Shown here piece by piece: positions 51,707-60,080 of a stretch of DNA of 64,000 bases (positions are counted from its first letter, which is position 1; every line of letters starts with the position of its first letter). The notes beneath the pieces are model-generated. The model ran no database searches and was not told the origin of the DNA. It saw only the letters and a program-made list of their open reading frames with translations. Made by a program: the position numbers and the translations under genes. The stretch comes from Akkermansiaceae bacterium (lineage in GTDB: Bacteria > Verrucomicrobiota > Verrucomicrobiia > Verrucomicrobiales > Akkermansiaceae): NCBI GenBank assembly GCA_024233115.1, contig JACKQB010000003.1:248001-312000 (forward strand), in the 5' to 3' direction.

Positions 51707-52069
51707 AAGTTTCTTTGGGTATTGTTTGGGGGCTGTGGTGGGACTGTATGGTTATCTTCATCTGTGCCAGACATTGAATGCCTATGACAAAACCGGAACT
51801 ACTCTCGACGGGCTGAAAATCAGCTCGGGTAGAATAATCCCGGCGCGTTTTTTTACCCCGATTTCACCAGATTGGCAATGAATTTTCGTAATCATGCGTT
51901 TGGCTCGTCAGTGATTGTATTTTCAGAACCCATTGAAAATAAGCAACAAACACTGAAACCATCATGGTTTCCAGAGCATGGACAACGTGGCCACCTGACT
52001 TGCCAGGCGCTCTATCGAGGCCTGTTTTTTTCTTCGCTGATCCTCGATCCATCGTGTTTTCCGGGGTTT
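51707..52069. other. 363-base gap with no supported gene
   Basis: Between the start of the 3D-domain gene and the end of the AAA gene no reading frame resembles a known protein. The only structural features seen are a small palindrome GAAACCATCATGGTTTC (51955-51971) and a run of seven T residues near 52024-52030. The promoter of the lipoprotein gene must lie in the left part, but no clear -35/-10 pair was identified. Confidence 0.5.
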
Positions 52070-53713
52070 TTATGGCTTAAACGCGTCGGGAATGAACGAG
52101 GCATCGGACGCTTCATCGACGGCAAGCTGGATCTGCGCCTGGATGACGGCGTGTGAAACGGGTGGCAGATAACCCTCGAGGCAGTTGTCCAGTGCCTGTT
52201 CAGCACTGATCCCACGGGTCACCATGAGTCGTCGGGCCTTCACGGCAATGGCTTCGGCCGCTCCAGGCGTCAGCAGCTCCGGCATCTTGGTGATCAACAT
52301 CGACTCTTTTTCAAGCGCGACCCCCCTTCTCTTGCAAAGCGCGCGCAGTAAAGTCCACGCCTCTTTTTCATCGGTACATGGGAACAGCGGAATCTTCACA
52401 TCCACCCGGCCTGGACGTTTGAGGTCGACCTCGATCAAGTCGGGTCGGCTCGATGCCAGCACCCAGAGGATTTTGCCACGGTTGCGGGTATCGGACATTT
52501 CCTTGGCCATCATCGAATAGACCCGGCTCGACACGCCGGAATCACCCGAGCCAGCATCGCGTCGACCCAGTGCCTGGTCCGCTTCATCGATAAACACGAT
52601 ACAGCGGCCAAGGGCATGTAGCAGCGAAAAAATCTTTTCCAGGTTTTCCTCCGTGCTGCCGACCCAGCGGTCGCGGAAGTTTTTCAAAGTCACCACCGGC
52701 ACCCCGGCCTCACCTGCGAGGCATTCGACCAAGTAGGTCTTGCCCGTTCCCACTGGTCCGCAGAACAGGTAACCCATCGGCATTGCCTCGAGTTCGTCTT
52801 TTTTCCAGAGGACTATATCCTGCTTCAGCCATTCCTTGACACCATCAAGTCCGACCACACCATCAAAGTTGCGGTCCGGTTCGATGAAGTCGATCAGGCC
52901 ACCACAATCGCGCTCGACCAGGGCCCGTTTCAGGTCGGACAGATCGGATTCCTCCAGAGGTTTCTTGGCATGTTCGCGTCGAAGCAAAAGAATCTCAACC
53001 GAGCTCAGGGTGGAGCCGGTCAGTCGCCCGGCTGGCTTTTGATAATCATCCCGGAAATTCACCAGGGCCGTGGGGCACTTAGCCGCCAGCATTTCCAAGG
53101 CGTGGGTCATTTCATCCACCGATGGAAGAGGCACCTCGACGGCAGATACGCGGGGGCTCCGGGATACCAAGGGATGAAGGCCGTTCAGGTTTTCCGAGAT
53201 CAGGAAGGCTGCCTGCCCGTGTTCCTGGAGTCGCATATCCGCCGCCCAGCTTCGCAATATCGATGCCATCGCATTCAGGTCGTGATTGTGGGAGTTAGGG
53301 ATCGAGGGACAGATGAGATGGGCCTGCCGTATCACCACCGCCACCTTGGGGCTCTCGGCACCTACGGCCTGGAGGTTTTTACAGTATTTCAAATAATGCG
53401 TCAGCACACGGACGGCGGCCAGGGGGGCTTCGGGCAAGTCCAGCCCCTCCTTGACCGTCGGCCATTGTGAGAACACCTCACCACCGCGCTCAATTCTCAA
53501 CCCCTGACCAGGGTCATAACTGAGCACGACATCAAAACGCGGTAACAACGAATCCATCACGAAATCCTGCACACTGCCGAGCGTAGCACCATTTTTCGAA
53601 GGCACTAACAAGCGGTCATTCACATTCCCGTGCAACACAAAACACCCCGCTGCGCCACTTTCGTAGCTACTGATAATTTCCGAGGCCCATCGGGGCATAC
53701 TTGGATTCTTCAT
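52070..53713 (-). CDS. Ycf46-like AAA+ ATPase with degenerate N-terminal half
   Basis: 547 residues. The C-terminal half (about 300-520) is a normal AAA+ domain: GYLFCGPVGTGKTYLVECLA (Walker A), CIVFIDEADQALGRR (Walker B), ASSRPDLIEVDLKRPGRVDV (sensor/arginine region). The N-terminal half (about 1-260) has a P-loop NTPase-like arrangement (GCFVLHGNVNDRLLVPS, KVAVVIRQAHLICPS, QAAFLISENLNGLHPL) but no Walker A, like the Ycf46 family and related two-half AAA proteins. A short C-terminal helical region follows. It may remodel a protein complex; its partner is unknown. Its start lies 99 bases from the divergent gene at 53813. Confidence 0.82.
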   Translation of the reverse strand: MKNPSMPRWASEIISSYESGAAGCFVLHGNVNDRLLVPSKNGATLGSVQDFVMDSLLPRFDVVLSYDPGQGLRIERGGEVFSQWPTVKEGLDLPEAPLAAVRVLTHYLKYCKNLQAVGAESPKVAVVIRQAHLICPSIPNSHNHDLNAMASILRSWAADMRLQEHGQAAFLISENLNGLHPLVSRSPRVSAVEVPLPSVDEMTHALEMLAAKCPTALVNFRDDYQKPAGRLTGSTLSSVEILLLRREHAKKPLEESDLSDLKRALVERDCGGLIDFIEPDRNFDGVVGLDGVKEWLKQDIVLWKKDELEAMPMGYLFCGPVGTGKTYLVECLAGEAGVPVVTLKNFRDRWVGSTEENLEKIFSLLHALGRCIVFIDEADQALGRRDAGSGDSGVSSRVYSMMAKEMSDTRNRGKILWVLASSRPDLIEVDLKRPGRVDVKIPLFPCTDEKEAWTLLRALCKRRGVALEKESMLITKMPELLTPGAAEAIAVKARRLMVTRGISAEQALDNCLEGYLPPVSHAVIQAQIQLAVDEASDASFIPDAFKP

Positions 53714-53812
53714 AGGCGATGAACATCCAACAAGATCCCCACCTCATTGTCAGCACTAAATTTTCCTGCATAATCTTTCGATATGACTCGTCAGGTGTCA
53801 TAACATTCCCCA

Positions 53813-54964
53813 ATGCCCATGATACCATCACTGCTCGCCGCCCTTAGCTGTTTTTGCATCTGTTATTTCCCGACCAGCTCACACGCCGAGGATCTGCACC
53901 GTGGTGTCTGGTTCTGGAATTCATCCAGCAGCCCCTACGGAGCGGCCAACGTAGTCGGCGATGTCACCAAGGAGATCCAAACGGTGGATTTCATGACAGC
54001 GCATTCGATCAAGCGGGTCTATGGAAGTTATCAAACCAGAACCATCACCGAGCCCGCCGTGATTGCAGCGTGGAATACCCGACTCAGCCAGGCCGGCATA
54101 TCCTCCCAGTTTTTGTTAGCTGAACCCACCTGGGTCGAAGTCGACAACCGTCCCAATTTACTCACCAAGATCACCGACCGTGTGGTCAACTACAACACGG
54201 CTCCCGGTCGACTCGAATCAGAGAAGTTTGATGCCATCCACCTCGATATCGAACCCCAACAGCTCGCCGCATGGGATGCTGGCGACGCGTCGGTGAAAAG
54301 GGACTACCTCACGCTGCTGCTCGACACCTACACGGAGGTCCGCGCCCATCTTGATGCGGCGGGGCTAACAGGTGTAGGCCTTTATGCCGACCTTCCGGTC
54401 TGGTTCGATAAACTCCCCGCTGATGGAGGCAGCGTCGGCTGGGCGGATGCCGCGGATCGCGATGCCTGGTTCGCGGCCATCGGTGTGCCCCTCTCAGGAG
54501 TCTCCTTGATGGCCTTCGAGCGTGATTCTTTTTCCAATATCAACGGTGCCGTTAGCTACGAGCGCTCCAGTATCCCGGGAGCCACCGTTCGCACAGCGGT
54601 GCAAGCCAAGGTTAGCGTCGATGAAACCTGGGATGACATCGGCCTGTTCATCGACATGCAAAACACCCTGGAAGTCAGCTACGGCTCTAACGAGGCTGTG
54701 GATATCGAGAACTACCGCCTCTGGCGTGAAGCCCTGGATGAAAGTCCCGTCAGCAAGGTCGGTGTCGCATTGGAAAAAACCGGCGGCGATTTCCAGCTCA
54801 ACTTCGCCACTACGGCGGGTGGCACCTACGTCGTCCAGGAAAGCGACGACCTGGTCCACTGGAAGGAATCCGCCCGGGTATTGCATACCGACGGCTCAGC
54901 GGAAGCTCCCGTCATCCCAGCTGGGGATCGCACCTTCTGGAGAGTTTACCGCTTTGATGATTAG
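53813..54964 (+). CDS. Secreted TIM-barrel-like protein with C-terminal beta domain
   Basis: 383 residues. The signal peptide (MPMIPSLLAALSCFCICYFP) is followed by a region (about 28-300) with the features of a TIM barrel: DLHRGVWFWNSSSSPYGAAN, FLLAEPTWVEVDNR, FDAIHLDIEPQQLAAW, GVGLYADLPVWFDKLP, GVSLMAFERDSFSNI, RTAVQAKVSVDE. The Asp/Glu in HLDIEPQ at a strand end resemble glycoside hydrolase acid sites. The last 60 residues (FQLNFATTAGGTYVVQESDD, then FWRVYRFDD) form a small beta domain often seen at the end of Verrucomicrobia secreted proteins. No glycoside hydrolase family was recognised. Confidence 0.7.
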   Translation: MPMIPSLLAALSCFCICYFPTSSHAEDLHRGVWFWNSSSSPYGAANVVGDVTKEIQTVDFMTAHSIKRVYGSYQTRTITEPAVIAAWNTRLSQAGISSQFLLAEPTWVEVDNRPNLLTKITDRVVNYNTAPGRLESEKFDAIHLDIEPQQLAAWDAGDASVKRDYLTLLLDTYTEVRAHLDAAGLTGVGLYADLPVWFDKLPADGGSVGWADAADRDAWFAAIGVPLSGVSLMAFERDSFSNINGAVSYERSSIPGATVRTAVQAKVSVDETWDDIGLFIDMQNTLEVSYGSNEAVDIENYRLWREALDESPVSKVGVALEKTGGDFQLNFATTAGGTYVVQESDDLVHWKESARVLHTDGSAEAPVIPAGDRTFWRVYRFDD

Positions 54965-55120
54965 TAGCCGAACGGGGTAACTAATACCAACCCTGAGTTA
55001 GTGAAGTTAGAAAAATCAGCATAACCTGAAGGGGAGAGCATCTCTATAGACCTCACACTGGTTGTGATGCCGGTTTTCCTATCGACGTCTCATTGTGCTT
55101 AGCCTAGTTTTGAAGATGCC

Positions 55121-56170
55121 ATGAAGTTTACAATGTTCTCCGCCCTCGTCGCCGCATTGGTATTTCCTTTGTCGGCTCAAGTTGATCCGCAGTTCAAAAA
55201 GGATGCCAGCGGCTCCAAGGACCACCCCTTGCTCAAGCGCATCGAAGGTTCCGTGATCCTCAAGTATTCCACCAAGAAATTCGACGCCTTTACCATTGCG
55301 CTGGAAAAGGTCGTGTTCGATTACCGGTCCAAGAAATTCAAGGACTGGAAAAAACTCACCGTGGAAGGTGCTCGGACCACTTTGTTTTATCGTGAGCCCG
55401 ACGATGCGGGCACACTTGAATGTATTCGTGCCTATCAGAACGACCTCAAGAGCCGCGGTTTCGAGGTTCTCTTCGAAGGGACAAGCAACGGCAAACCGAC
55501 AGACGACTCCAATCAGCTCGACAACGGTTACGGGCGCTTTATCAAACAAGTATATACCAGCGAAACCGACTACCGCCTGCAGCAATACACCTTGGCCAGT
55601 TGCGACGACTTCCGTTACACCGCCATGAAAAAGCCGGCTACCGGCGATTCGGGCGACATCTATGTTTCCATATTCTGCGGTGCGGTGACTAAATCATGGA
55701 AAGAGCCAAAGCTGGGAATAGCCCAAGGAACCGTGATTGCGCGTGTTGATGTGTTGGAAACCAAGGCTATAGCCAACCGCATGGTCACCGTGAAGGCTGA
55801 CGAGATGCAGCAACAGATCAACGCAGCCGGACGCGTCGCCCTTTACGGCATACTGTTCGATTTCAACAAAACCGATATTAAGCCGGAATCCGATGTAACA
55901 CTTCAAGAAATCAGCAAGCTGTTAGCAGCTGATCCCGCCCTGAAGCTCTTGGTTGTCGGCCACACCGATAATGCAGGCTCCTTCGAGCTCAACCGCGACC
56001 TGTCGAAACGCCGCGCGGCGAGTGTTGTCGAGGCCCTGGCTGTGCGTTTCAATGTTTCGAAGCAGCGCCTGTTTCCTTTCGGTTGCAGCTTCGCCAGTCC
56101 GGTAGCACCGAACACCAGCGAGGAAGGCCGAGCCAAAAACAGACGGGTGGAACTGGTAAAGTGGAACTGA
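55121..56170 (+). CDS. OmpA-type outer membrane protein with DUF4892 domain
   Basis: 349 residues. A signal peptide (MKFTMFSALVAALVFPLSA) is followed by DUF4892 (about 25-200: DHPLLKRIEGSVILKYSTKK, VEGARTTLFYREPDDAGTLE, NDLKSRGFEVLFEG). The C-terminal OmpA domain (about 235-349) has the peptidoglycan-binding pattern ILFDFNKTDIKPESDVTLQE, KLLVVGHTDNAGSFELNRDL, KRRAASVVEAL and GRAKNRRVELVKWN. It ties the outer membrane to the cell wall. An intrinsic terminator follows 11 bases after the stop. Confidence 0.9.
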   Translation: MKFTMFSALVAALVFPLSAQVDPQFKKDASGSKDHPLLKRIEGSVILKYSTKKFDAFTIALEKVVFDYRSKKFKDWKKLTVEGARTTLFYREPDDAGTLECIRAYQNDLKSRGFEVLFEGTSNGKPTDDSNQLDNGYGRFIKQVYTSETDYRLQQYTLASCDDFRYTAMKKPATGDSGDIYVSIFCGAVTKSWKEPKLGIAQGTVIARVDVLETKAIANRMVTVKADEMQQQINAAGRVALYGILFDFNKTDIKPESDVTLQEISKLLAADPALKLLVVGHTDNAGSFELNRDLSKRRAASVVEALAVRFNVSKQRLFPFGCSFASPVAPNTSEEGRAKNRRVELVKWN

Positions 56171-56180
56171 TAAAAAATGC

Positions 56181-56202
56181 CAATTAACGAGCATGTTAAT
56201 TG
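56181..56202 (+). terminator. Intrinsic terminator of the OmpA-type gene
   Basis: CAATTAAC (56181-56188) and GTTAATTG (56195-56202) pair perfectly around GAGCAT and are followed by TTTT. Confidence 0.75.
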
Positions 56203-56317
56203 TTTTGTAGTTAGAAGAATAATTGCAAGCCTGGTCGGGTATTGTAGGGCTGCTTTTTAAGTTGCCGACAACCTTAGGTTTTATCAACCTATGCGCGTGG
56301 TATTCACATATCCTGCC

Positions 56318-56336
56318 GACAGCTTGCAAAGCTGTC
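56318..56336. terminator. Hairpin at the end of the minus-strand unknown gene
   Basis: GACAGCTT (56318-56325) pairs with AAGCTGTC (56329-56336) around a 3-base loop. It lies six bases past the stop codon of the gene at 56342-56806, where its transcript would end. AGGACAGCTTTGC-like repeats of this type are common between genes in related bacteria. Confidence 0.5.
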
Positions 56337-56341
56337 CTACT

Positions 56342-56806
56342 TTACCCGTCCTCGCGTTTGGCGATGATGTGGAGGTTGGCAATGCCGTTTTTTGAAAACT
56401 CCTCCCAGTATTTCCTGGTGAAGGGTTCGGCTAATTCCTTCTGCTGCTCATCGCTGAGTTTGTTAAGCTGGGCCTCGGTGTATTTTTTGTTGAGCTCGCG
56501 TTCGGCCATGCGGGCAACGAGTTCTTCCCAGAAGGTTTCGGCACGCATTTCATCGTAACACTGGGCGTAGAAGGATGCGTCCTCCTTGTCCTTGCGAAGT
56601 CGGAGGCGTTGGCGGTCGGGGTCGAGCTCAACCTCCTTCCCCTGCCCGTTGTGCTGGAGACGGGTGAGGATTTTCTCCAGCATATCATCAAAGCGCGCGA
56701 CACCTTCATCCGAGCCGGGTTTGTGGTTCCAGAATGTCGCCCAACAGGCCAGGGTCAGCATTTCTGATAGAGTAACCAGTTCCTCGTCTGTAAATCGTAA
56801 ATGCAC
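56342..56806 (-). CDS. Uncharacterised helical protein
   Basis: 154 residues, highly charged and mostly helical, without signal peptide or membrane segment. It starts MHLRFTDEELVTLSEMLTLA and has a helical core with GVARFDDMLEKILTRLQHNG, AQCYDEMRAETFWEELVARM and a long final helix LSDEQQKELAEPFTRKYWEE. No family was recognised. It is the last gene of the minus-strand row GH95-GH31 but is separated from the GH31 stop by 44 bases, and its role in glycan breakdown is not suggested by the sequence. Confidence 0.7.
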   Translation of the reverse strand: MHLRFTDEELVTLSEMLTLACWATFWNHKPGSDEGVARFDDMLEKILTRLQHNGQGKEVELDPDRQRLRLRKDKEDASFYAQCYDEMRAETFWEELVARMAERELNKKYTEAQLNKLSDEQQKELAEPFTRKYWEEFSKNGIANLHIIAKREDG

Positions 56807-56850
56807 TTGCTGTTAAACTCTAAGTTTTAAACTCCAAATACCAAGCATGA

Positions 56851-59800
56851 TTATTCAGACCCTTTGCGGATAAGTTTAGCGTCGACCCAGTCGCCGTGGT
56901 CGTTTTCCGATCCATCACCTGTGTCGAGGAGGACGAGGCGAAGTTCTTTGACTCCTTTGAGGTTCAGTTCCATGAGCTGCTTGACGCTTTTGCCGGTTTG
57001 GACGGGGCTTTCGAAGATAACTTTGCCATCGGCGTAAACGCGGAACATGACGGTGCCGGAGTCGCCTACTTCATCGTCCATACCGACGTGACCGGAGAGC
57101 TTGTCCCAGCTGCCGTCGAGTTCGTAAACGATTTCAGAACCGGACATGGCGCCGATGCCTTTCTTGTAGGACTGGCCGTTGACGGTGATGGTTTTGCCGC
57201 CGAAAGACTGGTCGTTTTTAAACGCCCCCTTGCTGGAGGCAGGTTTGAGGTCGCTGAGGTAGCTGATAACGTCTTTAAGTGGCGGTGCCTTAAGGTCCTG
57301 GGTGAAATCGAACTCGGCTGCGGCAGCGTGTGTGTGGTCGGGGCCGTGCTGGGAGTTGAGGAAACGGAGCCTGATGAACTCGCCCCAGGTCGTGGGGAGT
57401 TTGATTTTTTTCAGCTCGGTTCCCTCGCTGAACGAGCCCTTGGCGATGGGTTCACCAAAAGTGTCCTGGCTACGACTGACATAGACCTCGTAGTCCTTGA
57501 GCATACCATTGCCACCATTGGGGCGGGGCAGATAGTGGAAGCCGTTCACGGCATATAGCCCGCCCAGGTTGATATTGACCTCGTAGGGGTATTTGCCGGG
57601 GTTTTTCTTGCCGTAGTTCGAGTGCCAGATGGTTTCCGGAGTGCCATCGAAGGCATTGGTAATCGGGCCGCCACCGTGCTGGGAACTGGCGGTGACGATC
57701 AGTTGGGTTTTATCGATGTCCGGGGTGATTTCCGGAACGGGGTATGGCGGCGAGGGTTCGATTTTCTGGTTATCGTTGATTGTAATGGTCGCCAGAAATT
57801 TCTCTTTTACGTCCCTGCGGGGAGCCTTTATATACAGAATGCCTCGTCGGTCATTGGGATCATAGCACCATCCGGCACCCGCATGATCGAGATCGTCTTT
57901 ATGTTGATACTCGGGCAACAAGGCGGCATTCATCACCACCTTTTCCGGTTTTGCCTCCACATGGACCTGGAACTGGTACACCCGGGTCTCCAGCTGCCCG
58001 TCAAACCTTCCCTTTGGTGGCTCAAGTGTGATCCGAATATCGCCGGCCTCGGTGTTCCGGGGGGCATTGACTTTGATCAACTGCCGGGCAAATTCACCCT
58101 GCTGGTGTTTTCTTGTCAGGCCATCGTCTTCGTAGAGCAGAAATTCACTTTCCCCGTGTGGGTAGATATCGAAGGTGAGCGGGTCCTTGGGTTTCTGGTT
58201 GTTGTAGAGCATTTCCGGATACATCGGGATGATGGCACCAGCTTTGACGAGGATGGGGAGTTTTTCCAACGGTGCGGGATAGTTGTCGATGGTGGTGGGG
58301 CCGGTGATGCGTCGACCGTCCCAGTAGTCGACCCAATTTCCCTCGGGCAGATAGATATCCTCCTTGCGCCAGCCTTTGTTGATTTTGCCACTGGTGAAAA
58401 CGGGAGCGATGAGAAGATGCTCGCCTAACATATACTGGTGCTGGGTCGAGCGATCGTAGGTTTTTTCATCCCCGGGAAACTCCCAGACCATGCCGCGCAC
58501 GATGGGGGCCCCGGTATCGTATGCCTCGCGGGTGTATTTATACATGTAGGGCGTGAGACGCATCTTGAGTTTGAGATACTTGCGGTTGATCGAAATGAAC
58601 GGCTCCTCGTAGGCCCATGGGCTTTTGCTGATTTTCCCCGCCCACCCGTTCATCGCGTAGAGCACGGGAGTGAAGCATTTCCACTGGAGGTCGCGGGTGT
58701 AGGTCTCCGGGCTACCGCCGAAAATGCCATCGATGTCCGTGGTGGCGTACGCCTGGCCGGACATACCGGAGCCGATGAGTGTGGGGATATGGTAACGGAT
58801 GAGATCCCAGGAGCCGTATTGATCGCCGGTCCAGCAGACGGAGTAACGCTGGGTGCCGGCCCAGCCTTGTACGGTCCAGACGAAGCCCCGACTGTTGGAG
58901 TTCGTTGTTAGAGATGTCCAGGCCTGGCGGTTGGCATCGAGAGAGAACTGGTAGGCGGGACCGGTCCATGCCACGTCGAGCTTCTGGGCGCGGATGCCAG
59001 CCGTGCCGACTTCCCACTCGGTTTTATCGAGATCGCGCTGAGTCCAGAGGCCGGTATAGAACCCTAACTTGTGCAACTCCTTGACCACATAAGGAAGCTG
59101 GGTGTATTCGCAGCCGTAACCATCGTTAGGCAGGATCCAGCCGCCGGGCATGTCGTGTTCGCGGTATTTTTTTGCCAGCCGGTCAATGCAGTCCGGGGTG
59201 GTTTCCACGTAACTGCCGTCGGGGTTTTTCAGCAGCTCTTTCGTCTTCGGATCGCGGGTCATGTAGGCGTCGGCCTCACCGAGTTCGAGCGCCCAGATGG
59301 GGACGAAGTTGGGACGGCCTGTGAACTGGGTGTAGAGATCGACGACGCGTTTGAAATCGGGGCCTACAAAGTAGTAGGCATCAAAGCGGTTTTCCTGGTG
59401 GTCGAGCTTGATGTTAGTGACCTCGGTGAAATCGTAGTGACCGGGTGAGAAGGTGTTGCGCAGGACACCGTAACCTTTGCTGGAGACGTAGAAGGGGGCG
59501 GGGTTGGGTTTGCCGCCTTCGTTCCAGTTGCCATCGGCGCGGATTTCTATTTGGGTCCCCTTGTGGGTGAAGTGGCCGTTTTGTTGGCCGCCACCGAAGA
59601 AGTGTTCATCCTCTGTGGTGCTGAGGGTCTGCACGGTGAGTTTTTCCGTCAGATCAAGGGGCTTGAGCTCTTTCCAGATGACCTCACCGTTTGGTCGGGC
59701 GAGGGTAAACCGGCTGGTTTTTTTATCCAGCGTCAGAGTGAGCTTCGGGGTCGTAAAGATGACACTCCCGTCATCCTCCTTCATGTTCAGCCCAACTTTT

Positions 59801-60072
59801 TCCGGGGAATCGACGATGACGATTTGCGCCTTCTCGGGATCGTTTTTGGGATCGGCAAATTGGCTGTCGGGTGCTGCCTGGATGCGAAACACATCGTCGC
59901 GGTAGAACTGGATTTTGATGTCTATGTGGTTCGCCGTTTTCCAAACAAATGTTGAGATCTGTGCGGGGCTCGCATTCTGAGTGACAGCACCAGGCTCGAC
60001 GGCATAGGTGATGGATGATACCGCAGTGAGAAGACCGGCGGCGCAGATGGCGGTAAAAACGCGTGTTTTCAT
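56851..60072 (-). CDS. Secreted GH31 alpha-glycosidase with discoidin and NPCBM domains
   Basis: 1073 residues. A signal peptide (MKTRVFTAICAAGLLTAVSS) is followed by the GH31 N-terminal sandwich (about 35-240), the catalytic barrel (about 255-600) with the nucleophile region GGWILPNDGYGCEYTQLPY and the acid/base region YSVCWTGDQYGSWDLI, a DUF5110-type sandwich, an F5/8-type discoidin domain (about 770-905) and a final NPCBM-like domain (about 925-1070: GKTITVNGQSYKKGIGAMSG). The NDGYGCEY pattern, rather than the WNDM of alpha-glucosidases, is like that of GH31 alpha-N-acetylgalactosaminidases; I am only moderately sure of this. It lies 8 bases after the GH95 gene, so the two form an operon. 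Confidence 0.88.
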   Translation of the reverse strand: MKTRVFTAICAAGLLTAVSSITYAVEPGAVTQNASPAQISTFVWKTANHIDIKIQFYRDDVFRIQAAPDSQFADPKNDPEKAQIVIVDSPEKVGLNMKEDDGSVIFTTPKLTLTLDKKTSRFTLARPNGEVIWKELKPLDLTEKLTVQTLSTTEDEHFFGGGQQNGHFTHKGTQIEIRADGNWNEGGKPNPAPFYVSSKGYGVLRNTFSPGHYDFTEVTNIKLDHQENRFDAYYFVGPDFKRVVDLYTQFTGRPNFVPIWALELGEADAYMTRDPKTKELLKNPDGSYVETTPDCIDRLAKKYREHDMPGGWILPNDGYGCEYTQLPYVVKELHKLGFYTGLWTQRDLDKTEWEVGTAGIRAQKLDVAWTGPAYQFSLDANRQAWTSLTTNSNSRGFVWTVQGWAGTQRYSVCWTGDQYGSWDLIRYHIPTLIGSGMSGQAYATTDIDGIFGGSPETYTRDLQWKCFTPVLYAMNGWAGKISKSPWAYEEPFISINRKYLKLKMRLTPYMYKYTREAYDTGAPIVRGMVWEFPGDEKTYDRSTQHQYMLGEHLLIAPVFTSGKINKGWRKEDIYLPEGNWVDYWDGRRITGPTTIDNYPAPLEKLPILVKAGAIIPMYPEMLYNNQKPKDPLTFDIYPHGESEFLLYEDDGLTRKHQQGEFARQLIKVNAPRNTEAGDIRITLEPPKGRFDGQLETRVYQFQVHVEAKPEKVVMNAALLPEYQHKDDLDHAGAGWCYDPNDRRGILYIKAPRRDVKEKFLATITINDNQKIEPSPPYPVPEITPDIDKTQLIVTASSQHGGGPITNAFDGTPETIWHSNYGKKNPGKYPYEVNINLGGLYAVNGFHYLPRPNGGNGMLKDYEVYVSRSQDTFGEPIAKGSFSEGTELKKIKLPTTWGEFIRLRFLNSQHGPDHTHAAAAEFDFTQDLKAPPLKDVISYLSDLKPASSKGAFKNDQSFGGKTITVNGQSYKKGIGAMSGSEIVYELDGSWDKLSGHVGMDDEVGDSGTVMFRVYADGKVIFESPVQTGKSVKQLMELNLKGVKELRLVLLDTGDGSENDHGDWVDAKLIRKGSE

Positions 60073-60080
60073 ATTGGGTA

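Noticed and set aside
51872..52156. 94-codon open frame in the gap before the AAA gene
   Set aside because: It overlaps the end of the AAA gene antisense and has no domain.
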